11,310 nucleotides of DNA from contig DDXR01000041.1 in NCBI GenBank assembly GCA_002347565.1, forward strand, positions 1 to 11,310, written 5' to 3'. This stretch comes from a bacterium UBP2_UBA2255. GTDB taxonomy: Bacteria; Edwardsbacteria; AC1; EtOH8. Positions 1-5,880 of the stretch are shown here, piece after piece. Under the pieces are notes generated by a model, which was given only the letters and a program-made list of their open reading frames with translations, was not told where the DNA came from and ran no database searches. The translations under genes were made by a program, and so were the position numbers. Position 1 is the first letter of the stretch, and each line of letters opens with the position of its first letter.

Positions 1-441
1 CTGGACTGGCCCAACCGGCCCGAGACCGGCGACGTCTGGCGGATCAACTGCAGCGGCCCGCGGCCGCCGGTGGACGGCAACACGGTCTCGTTCGTCACCA
101 CCGCCCCGGGCCGGGCCGGCACGCTGAGCGCCAGCATGCTGGACAACGTCCGGGTGGTGCCCAACCCCTACCTGGTGCGGGCCGGCTGGGACGTCACCCT
201 CGACTACCCGAACCTGTACTTCACCAACCTCCCGTCCAAGTGCACCATCCGCATCTACAACCTGGCCGGCGACCTGATCCAGGTGATCAAGCACGAGACG
301 ACGTTCTCGGCCAACAACAGCTCGGCCAAGTGGAACCTGCTGACCCCCTACAACAAGCGGGTGGCCAGCGGCATGTACATCTACCACGTCGACGCCCCGG
401 GCATCGGGACCAAGACCGGCAAGTTCGCGGTGATCAAGTAA
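1..441 (+). CDS. C-terminal part of a large exported protein with FlgD-like / T9SS-type A sorting-like domain (5' end outside window)
   Basis: The frame is open from base 1 and ends at TAA 439-441, giving the last 146 residues of a protein whose start lies upstream. The last ~100 residues show the pattern of the Ig-like C-terminal domains (FlgD Ig-like or type IX secretion type A sorting domain) on secreted FCB-group proteins: a VVPNPY motif, a strand with LPSKCTIRIYNLAGDLI, a WNL turn, then SGMYIYHVDAPG and a short basic end, KFAVIK. Before it, DWPNRPETGDVWRI is the kind of linker seen ahead of such domains. By family knowledge this domain is either cleaved during secretion or acts as a beta-sandwich module; the cargo's own function is not visible. 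A PorV/PorQ-family gene follows 22 bp later, which fits export through a type IX-like route, but that link is inferred. It could also be only a structural Ig-like module. Confidence 0.8.
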   Translation: MDWPNRPETGDVWRINCSGPRPPVDGNTVSFVTTAPGRAGTLSASMLDNVRVVPNPYLVRAGWDVTLDYPNLYFTNLPSKCTIRIYNLAGDLIQVIKHETTFSANNSSAKWNLLTPYNKRVASGMYIYHVDAPGIGTKTGKFAVIK

Positions 442-463
442 CCTGAAGGACAAGGAGAAAGCA

Positions 464-1516
464 ATGAGGATAATCATCACGGCCCTGCTGGCCCTGGCGC
501 TGCTGGGCGCCGCGACGGCGGCCGAGCAGCCGGAATACTCGAACGTGGGCCGGGCCGGCCTGACGTTCCTGAAGATCGGCCCCGGCGCCCGCCCGGCGGC
601 CATGGGCGGCGCCTTCACCGCGGTCTCGGACGACGCCTCGGCGGTGTTCTACAACCCGGCCGCCATGACCAGGGTCAAGAAGATCGACTTCCTGTTCTCG
701 CACACCGACTGGATCAGCGACATCAGCCACGAGTACGTCGGGCTGGTGGTGCCGGGCGGGCTGATGGGGACCTTCGGCGTCAGCCTGTGCTTCCTGACGA
801 TGGGCGAGATCCAGACCACCCGGATCGACGACATCACCACGGTGATGCGCGAGGACCGGGGCGAGGGGCTGCCCAGCTACTCGTCCAGCGACCTGGCGAT
901 CGGCCTGAGCTACGCCTACCGCTTCACCAACAAGTTCAGCGCCGGGGTCACGGCCAAGTACGCCAGCGAGAAGGTCTCCGACATGAGCGCCGGCAACCTG
1001 GCCATCGACCTGGGCACCTACTACATGACCGGGTTCCGCAGCCTGCGGGTCGGCATGGCCATCCTCAACTTCGGCACCGACGTGCGGTTCAATGGCAAGG
1101 ACCTGCAGGAGGAGATCATCGAAGAGGGGTCGCCCAGCAACTACACCGGCACCCAGTACGAGCGGATCACCACGGCGTTCCCGATGCCCCTCCAGTTCAA
1201 GCTGGGGCTGGCCTACGACTTCGCCCTGCCGGCCAACTCGGTGCTGACCACCGCCGGCGAGCTGGTCCACCCCAACGACGGCGCCGAGAAGCTGCAGCTG
1301 GGGATGGAGTACGGCTGGAACAAGATGGTGTTCCTGCGGGCCGGGTACAAGTTCGACCCGGATGCCTACGACAAGAAAACCGGCATGGAGAACCTCAGCG
1401 CCGGGCTGGGGCTGGCGCGCAGCTTCGGCGGCGCCCGCATCAACGTCGACTACGCCTACACCAACCTGGGATACCTGGACAACGCGCACCGGTTCAGCCT
1501 GGGGCTGGGATTCTGA
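464..1516 (+). CDS. PorV/PorQ-family outer-membrane beta-barrel protein
   Basis: This 350-residue protein starts at ATG 464, six bases after AAGGAG (452-457). It has a signal peptide with a hydrophobic core at residues 3-18 and a likely cut near Ala20. Next comes the family hallmark at about residues 29-66: GLTFLKIGPGARPAAMGGAF followed by a DDASAVFYNPA segment. The rest is alternating amphipathic strands with glycine/aromatic spacing, ending RFSLGLGF, a terminal aromatic as expected of an outer-membrane barrel. In Bacteroidetes, PorV shuttles type IX cargo to the attachment complex, while many other FCB members of this family have no assigned role. Its place directly after a gene with a sorting-like C-terminus and before a TonB-dependent receptor suggests a partner in surface display or uptake. 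Family assignment is strong; true PorV function is inference. No truncation or frameshift is seen. Confidence 0.87.
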   Translation: MRIIITALLALALLGAATAAEQPEYSNVGRAGLTFLKIGPGARPAAMGGAFTAVSDDASAVFYNPAAMTRVKKIDFLFSHTDWISDISHEYVGLVVPGGLMGTFGVSLCFLTMGEIQTTRIDDITTVMREDRGEGLPSYSSSDLAIGLSYAYRFTNKFSAGVTAKYASEKVSDMSAGNLAIDLGTYYMTGFRSLRVGMAILNFGTDVRFNGKDLQEEIIEEGSPSNYTGTQYERITTAFPMPLQFKLGLAYDFALPANSVLTTAGELVHPNDGAEKLQLGMEYGWNKMVFLRAGYKFDPDAYDKKTGMENLSAGLGLARSFGGARINVDYAYTNLGYLDNAHRFSLGLGF

Positions 1517-1537
1517 CGAACGGCCGGGGGCCGACGG

Positions 1538-1569
1538 GTCAAGGGGAGATGGCGACATCTCCCCTTGAC
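1538..1569 (+). other. Perfect 14-bp stem-loop with GCGA tetraloop between porV-like gene and TBDT gene
   Basis: Arm GTCAAGGGGAGATG (1538-1551) pairs without mismatch to CATCTCCCCTTGAC (1556-1569), leaving the four-base loop GCGA (1552-1555), a GNRA tetraloop. It begins 21 bases after the porV-like stop and ends 25 bases before the receptor start, 13 bases ahead of its GGAG ribosome site. No T tract follows, so a classical intrinsic terminator is unlikely. It could set relative expression within the operon as an mRNA processing or stability element or partial attenuator. As DNA it could also be an operator palindrome. The structure is seen directly; its role is inferred. Confidence 0.8.
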
Positions 1570-1594
1570 GTTGCCGGACCACGGAGCATGACCG

Positions 1595-4300
1595 ATGAGG
1601 AGCAGACCGCAATGGCTGGCGGCCGCGCTGGCTGCAGCGGCGGGGCTGGCCTTCGGCGCCTCTACCGGCAAGGTCTCGGGCAGGGTCAGCGACGCCCAGA
1701 CCGGTGAGGGGCTGTTGGGCGCCCGGGTCGAGGTGGCCGGCACCGCCCTCGGCGCCCTGTGCGACGAGGGCGGCTACTACCACATCATCAACCTGCCGCC
1801 GGGCCCCTATGCTGTCCGGGCCCGGATGACCGGCTACGAGGCCGTCACCGCGGTCGACACCCGGGTCAATCCCGGCCTGACCACCCGGCTCGACTTCAGG
1901 CTGCGGGTCTCGCCGATCCAGGGGAGGGAGGTCACCGTCACCGCCGCCCGGCCGCTGGTGGTGCGGGACCTGACCGCCACCCAGCGGGTGATCAAGCTGG
2001 ACGACCTGGAGCTGATGCCCTTCGAGTCGCCGCGGCAGGCGCTGGCCGCCCAGTCCGGCGTGGTGGCCCGGGGCGACAAGTTCCACGTGCGGGGCGGCCG
2101 CTCCGACGAGGTTTCGTACCTGATCGACGGCATCTCCATCCGGGACGCGGTCGACGGCGGCAGCGGGCTGCTGGTCAACACCAACTCCCTGTCCGATCTC
2201 AGCCTGCTGACCGGCGTGTTCGACGCGGAATACGGCCAGGTGATGTCCGGCGTGATCAGCGCCCGGGTCAAGGACGGCGCCGGCGCCGGGCTGCACCTGG
2301 CGGGCAACGGGGGCGCGCTGTTCCCGGCCGCGGCGGGGCGCGGCTACCAGAACTACCAGGCCGACTGGGGGCGCGGGCTGCTGCGCGACCGCCTCCGGGT
2401 CTTCGCCGCCGGCGACCTGACCCTGAGCGACGACTGGGATCCCCACCGGGACGAAACGCCCCACCAGGACCGGGAGGACTACACCGCCCTGGCGAAGCTG
2501 AGCGGCGCCCCGGCGCAGAACGTCCGGCTGACGGTGCTGGGCATCGAGTCGCGGGCGCAGTTCGGACGCTACGGGCACGACTGGTATTTCTGGCCGGGCA
2601 GCTACCGCAGCGATTTGCAGAAGGGCAGGCTGCTGACCGCCTCGATCAACCACGCCCTGTCCCGCTCGGTGTTCTACACGGCCGACGCCGGCTGGTTCTG
2701 GAACCGCAGCGCCTACGGCGTGCGCGACAGCTTCTGGGACATCGGCCGGCACTGGTGGGAGGATATCCGGTTCTTCGATTACTGGGACAACCAGGTGTAC
2801 CGCGACGTCCACGACAGCCTGGTGTTCACCGCCGACTACAACCACTACGGCTACGACTGCCCGCTGTTCTACCGCTTCGGCAGCTATTGGAAGTACCGGG
2901 ACCGGGCCACCGACGAGCGGTTCGTCAAGGGCGATGCCACGGTCCAGGCCGGCCGCCACCACCAGCTGAAGGTGGGCGCGCAGCACAAGCAGTACCGCAT
3001 CCGCAGCTTCCACCTGTACGCCTCGTCGCTGGGGCGGCCGGTGTTCGACGAATACCGCCGGTACCCCTCGTCCCAGGAGCTCTACCTCCAGGACAAGCTG
3101 GAGTTCGAGGGCCTGATCATCAACGCCGGGCTGCGCTACGAGCGGCTGGACCTGAACATCGCCGACCCCGACACCGCCGCGCTGTGGTACCGGCACGCCG
3201 GCGCCGCCGACCTCCGGCCCAAGCACGCCGTCAGCCCCCGGCTGGGCCTTTCCTACGTGGTCTCCCCGGTCACCACCTTCCGCTTCGCCTACGGCCATTT
3301 CTTCCAGCAGCCGCCGTTCCAGCAGTACTATCAGTACCTGGAGATCGCCGACCCCACCTGCATGAGAGGCAACGTGCTGGGCAACCCGGGGCTGCGGCCC
3401 CCCACCTCCACCTCGATGGAGTTCGGCACCGTCTCCGAGATCGGCCGGGAGTGGAGCCTGGACTTCGCCGTCTACTTCCGCGACATCCGGCACCTGATCA
3501 GCCTCAATTACATTCCCGACTCCCCCAGCTACTACCAGTACCAGAACGTCGACAATGCCAGCGCCCGCGGCGCCGAGCTGACGGTGCGCAAGCACTACGG
3601 CCGCCACTTCACCGGCGAGGCCCGCTACGCCTACGCCACGGCCGAGGGCACGGCGTCGGACGCCGAGGAGGGGTGGCGCGAGTACCTGGCCCGGGCCCCC
3701 CAGGATTCCCTGTCGGCGTTCGAGCGCAAGCCGCGGCCGCTGGCCTTCGACCAGCGGCACAAGCTGACGGTGGTGGCCTCGCTGTTTTCCCGGGAGCCGC
3801 TGGGCCCGTCCTGGTGGGGGCGGCTGGCGGCCGGCACCTCGCTCAACGCGGTGTTCCAGTACGGCAGCGGGCTGCCCCACGCGCCCCAGATCCCCGGCCA
3901 GCAGGCGACCGCCGCCGCGGTGGCGGCCACCGAATGGACTCCCGCCAATAAGCGGATCGACCTCAAGCTGTCCAAGGGATTCCGGGCCGGGCCGGTGACG
4001 GCCACCCTCAGCTTCGAGGTGGTCAACCTGATGGACTGGAACAACTACAACCTTTCCTACGAGCGCGAGATCAGCCCCTACGAGTACTACCTCAAGTGGT
4101 GGTACCTGCCGGAGCCGTCGGTGGATTACAACGACGACAGCCCGCACTATGACGCCGCCGGAGACGCCGACGGCAACGGCGTCTTCAACGTCTCCGAGCA
4201 GAATGCCTGGCGCGGGCAGTTCCGGGACCTGCTGCGCCGGAATCCCGCCCTGACCGGCCCTCCCCGGCTGCTGCGGGCCGGACTGGCGGTCAAATGGTGA
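1595..4300 (+). CDS. TonB-dependent receptor with N-terminal carboxypeptidase-regulatory-like domain
   Basis: This 901-residue outer-membrane receptor starts at ATG 1595, eight bases after GGAG (1583-1586). An alternative ATG at 1588 is in another frame. Domains in order: signal peptide (~1-22, alanine-rich core, cut near AFGA-S); a CarboxypepD_reg-like beta-sandwich (~25-108, GKVSGRVSDAQTGEGLLGAR, then LPPGPYAVRARMTGYEA); a plug (~115-228, FHVRGGRSDEVSYLIDGI at 163-180, then DAEYGQVMSGVI); and a 22-strand-type barrel (~230-901) rich in Tyr/Trp, with GNPGLRPPTS, ending AGLAVKW with a terminal aromatic. Such receptors import scarce ligands using TonB energy; the ligand cannot be told. A calcium-type EF-hand loop sits at residues 857-868, before the last strand. 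The next gene starts 10 bp downstream, so the two are probably co-translated. No TonB box was picked out with confidence. Confidence 0.92.
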   Translation: MRSRPQWLAAALAAAAGLAFGASTGKVSGRVSDAQTGEGLLGARVEVAGTALGALCDEGGYYHIINLPPGPYAVRARMTGYEAVTAVDTRVNPGLTTRLDFRLRVSPIQGREVTVTAARPLVVRDLTATQRVIKLDDLELMPFESPRQALAAQSGVVARGDKFHVRGGRSDEVSYLIDGISIRDAVDGGSGLLVNTNSLSDLSLLTGVFDAEYGQVMSGVISARVKDGAGAGLHLAGNGGALFPAAAGRGYQNYQADWGRGLLRDRLRVFAAGDLTLSDDWDPHRDETPHQDREDYTALAKLSGAPAQNVRLTVLGIESRAQFGRYGHDWYFWPGSYRSDLQKGRLLTASINHALSRSVFYTADAGWFWNRSAYGVRDSFWDIGRHWWEDIRFFDYWDNQVYRDVHDSLVFTADYNHYGYDCPLFYRFGSYWKYRDRATDERFVKGDATVQAGRHHQLKVGAQHKQYRIRSFHLYASSLGRPVFDEYRRYPSSQELYLQDKLEFEGLIINAGLRYERLDLNIADPDTAALWYRHAGAADLRPKHAVSPRLGLSYVVSPVTTFRFAYGHFFQQPPFQQYYQYLEIADPTCMRGNVLGNPGLRPPTSTSMEFGTVSEIGREWSLDFAVYFRDIRHLISLNYIPDSPSYYQYQNVDNASARGAELTVRKHYGRHFTGEARYAYATAEGTASDAEEGWREYLARAPQDSLSAFERKPRPLAFDQRHKLTVVASLFSREPLGPSWWGRLAAGTSLNAVFQYGSGLPHAPQIPGQQATAAAVAATEWTPANKRIDLKLSKGFRAGPVTATLSFEVVNLMDWNNYNLSYEREISPYEYYLKWWYLPEPSVDYNDDSPHYDAAGDADGNGVFNVSEQNAWRGQFRDLLRRNPALTGPPRLLRAGLAVKW

Positions 4301-4310
4301 GGGGCCGCCG

Positions 4311-5561
4311 ATGAAACGTTGCCTGCTGGCGCTGGCGCCGCTGATCGCGGCCGCAGGCCTGTCCTGCCGGCACCATCCCGTCTACCCGGAGATCGGGACG
4401 CTGTACATCGAGTCGCTGCCGTCGACCGCCGAGGTGATCATCGACGGACAGCCGACCAGGCGGATGACCCCGGTGCGGCTTGACGGCATCGCCGCGGGCG
4501 TCCACGAGATCCGGCTGCGGTACTACGGGTACAAGGTGTCCCGGGACAGCGTCGCCATCCGCGGGGGGATGACGAAGCGGCTGTCGGTCACGTTATCCCC
4601 GGTCAGTATTCAGCAGTGGAGCGTGGCCGCCGTCGGTTTTGACCCGGGTCACTTGGCCTACGAGCCGGCCAACCGCAGGGTATACGTCGCCAACGGCACC
4701 CGGTTTCTGGACGTGCTGGGGATCGACGACGGGAGGCTGGCGCGACTGGGCACGATCGAGGTCAACACCGGCAATGTGGGGTGGATCGGCACCAAGCTGG
4801 TGGCGGCCAGCGCCGCGGCCGGCAGGATCTACGCCGTGCTGGCCAAGGATTCCATCGTGGCCTACGACATCGGCAGCCACGCCTGCCGCCGGCGCTTCAA
4901 GCTCGCCGACTCGACGCGGTTCGTGCAGCTGCGGTTCTCGGCCGACGGCCGCCGGGCGTACGTCGCCGATTCGCTCAACCGGCGGATCTGGCAGATCGAC
5001 ACGGCCACGGACTCGATCACCGGCCACATCCCCCTGGGCGGCGTCCCCAGCGACTTTATCTGCGACCCGGTCAGCGGCCACCTGTACGTGACGCTGTCCA
5101 GCACCCAGCAGCTGGTGGACCTCGGCCCCGACGGCACGGTGTGGCACACGGTCCCGACCGGGCCGGCGCCGGGCGGCCTGTTCCACGACCAGCGGTGGGA
5201 ATGGATCGGCTTCTGCCGGACGACCGAGCAGCGGCCGGTGTTCATGTCCCTGAGCACATGGGCGCCGGCCGCCGGCCCGGTGATCCATGTGGCGACCGCG
5301 GCCATGACCGCGGGCTTCTACGCGCTGGACCAGACCCACGCCCTGGTCACCAGCACGACGATTCCGTACGTCACCGCCGAGGGCTGGGCCTGCGATTCGG
5401 GCCGCCTCAGCCTGATCTACCGCCCGACGCAGCAGTTCGTGACCAGTTTCTGGGTGATGTCCAACCCGGTGGCCACGATGCCGACGGCAGATGGGAAGTA
5501 CATGCTGATCCTGTCAAAATTCAGGAAAACGATAGTATCGTACCGCATCGAAACCGAGTGA
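4311..5561 (+). CDS. Putative lipoprotein with PEGA domain and YncE-like beta-propeller
   Basis: This 416-residue protein starts at ATG 4311. Its ribosome site GAGGGG (4299-4304) overlaps the receptor's stop codon, pointing to translational coupling. The N-terminus (basic start, hydrophobic stretch 5-17, Cys19) looks like a lipoprotein signal, but the box Gly-Leu-Ser-Cys is off consensus at -3, so lipidation is probable rather than certain. Residues ~30-97 form a PEGA domain: GTLYIESLPSTAEVIIDGQP, then TPVRLDGIAAGVHEIRL and YYGY. Residues ~100-416 contain repeated four-stranded blade signatures such as FSADGRRAYVADSLNRRIW and CDPVSGHLYVTLSSTQQLVDL, typical of YncE/NHL-like propellers. PEGA domains are usually surface or periplasmic binding modules; propellers bind proteins or ligands. 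Following a TonB-dependent receptor, it may be the receptor's surface-exposed partner (SusD-like position), which is inference. No catalytic residues are recognised. Confidence 0.8.
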   Translation: MKRCLLALAPLIAAAGLSCRHHPVYPEIGTLYIESLPSTAEVIIDGQPTRRMTPVRLDGIAAGVHEIRLRYYGYKVSRDSVAIRGGMTKRLSVTLSPVSIQQWSVAAVGFDPGHLAYEPANRRVYVANGTRFLDVLGIDDGRLARLGTIEVNTGNVGWIGTKLVAASAAAGRIYAVLAKDSIVAYDIGSHACRRRFKLADSTRFVQLRFSADGRRAYVADSLNRRIWQIDTATDSITGHIPLGGVPSDFICDPVSGHLYVTLSSTQQLVDLGPDGTVWHTVPTGPAPGGLFHDQRWEWIGFCRTTEQRPVFMSLSTWAPAAGPVIHVATAAMTAGFYALDQTHALVTSTTIPYVTAEGWACDSGRLSLIYRPTQQFVTSFWVMSNPVATMPTADGKYMLILSKFRKTIVSYRIETE

Positions 5562-5578
5562 CGGCGGCGGACGGAGGC

Positions 5579-5609
5579 GCGAGGGCAGGCCGTACGGGCC
5601 TGCCCTCGC
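5579..5609 (+). terminator. Strong 13-bp hairpin after the surface operon
   Basis: Arm GCGAGGGCAGGCC (5579-5591) pairs perfectly with GGCCTGCCCTCGC (5597-5609) around the loop GTACG. It starts 17 bases after the lipoprotein stop codon. Only TTGT follows, so it lacks a good T tract and may act as a 3'-end stabiliser or a rho-assisted or weak terminator. It probably works together with the hairpin just downstream. Confidence 0.65.
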
Positions 5610-5620
5610 TTGTCAGCCGG

Positions 5621-5645
5621 CCGTCCCGAATGGGAGGTTTTTTCT
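5621..5645 (+). terminator. Probable intrinsic terminator (short hairpin plus T6)
   Basis: CC-(G)-TCCC (5621-5627) pairs with GGGAGG (5632-5637) around the loop GAAT, with one bulged G at 5623. TTTTTT (5638-5643) and CT follow immediately. Hairpin plus uridine run is the standard rho-independent layout. It lies between the end of the surface operon and the smc promoter candidate, so it would insulate smc from upstream transcription. The stem is short, so strength is uncertain. Confidence 0.6.
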
Positions 5646-5646
5646 A

Positions 5647-5676
5647 TTGACGCCATGCCGTATGATTTGGTAAACT
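5647..5676 (+). promoter_or_regulatory. Candidate sigma-70-type promoter for smc
   Basis: TTGACG (5647-5652, five of six matches to TTGACA), an 18-base spacer and TAAACT (5671-5676) are preceded by TG-G at 5668-5670, an extended -10. The surrounding stretch 5638-5700 is strikingly AT-rich for this GC-rich DNA. Predicted transcription start is around 5682-5684, giving a leader of about 200 bases before the preferred smc start. No operator was identified. Confidence 0.5.
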
Positions 5677-5683
5677 AATAAGT

Positions 5684-5880
5684 TATTGCTCCGGTAACCA
5701 CATCCGGCCATTAAAACCCACAGGTCATGCCCTTGCAGCATGCCCTCGGCGGCGACCGGGGGAAGGGCAGCAGCCCCGGATTCCCCCGCCCCGCTTTCGC
5801 GAGGACAAGATTCTGGGGAATGTCTCTCTGCGGTATCACCTTGCCGAACGAATAACCATCAACAGCGCCTCACGCACGCC
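5684..5880 (+). other. Structured leader / intergenic region upstream of smc
   Basis: About 200 bases with no convincing separate gene. CGGGGGAA (5757-5764) pairs with TTCCCCCG (5781-5788), enclosing a second stem GGGC/GCCC (5765-5768 with 5773-5776), loop AGCA and a four-base bulge. Upstream, CATGC (5726-5730) can pair with GCATG (5738-5742), and CATGCCCT occurs twice (5726-5733, 5739-5746). It matches no riboswitch, SRP RNA, tmRNA or RNase P motif that I recognise. An in-frame ATG at 5740 would add 47 residues to SMC, but the added residues look nothing like SMC. No clear Shine-Dalgarno precedes 5881. A leader with regulatory folding is plausible but unproven. Confidence 0.4.

Noticed and set aside
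1759..3951. Second plus-strand frame of 730 codons inside the receptor gene
   Set aside because: Arg/Pro/Gly-rich out-of-frame translation overlapping a strongly supported receptor; no motif or start signal.
434..4147. Minus-strand open frame of 1237 codons opposite the porV-like and receptor genes
   Set aside because: Its translation is a low-complexity Val/Gly/Arg/Gln/Pro/Ala mix with no motifs, and it lies wholly antisense to well-recognised plus-strand genes. GC-rich codon bias removes stops from this frame.
4593..5339. Minus-strand frame opposite the PEGA/propeller gene
   Set aside because: Shadow frame with no recognisable domain; the plus-strand protein explains the sequence.
5721..5746. 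Direct repeat CATGCCCT x2 as a possible attachment site or iteron
   Set aside because: Only two copies of eight bases, with no integrase, replication gene or mobile element nearby.
5684..5880. Possible small RNA gene (SRP RNA, 6S or riboswitch) in the smc upstream region
   Set aside because: Stem-loops are present, but none of the conserved SRP, tmRNA, RNase P or known riboswitch cores could be recognised.
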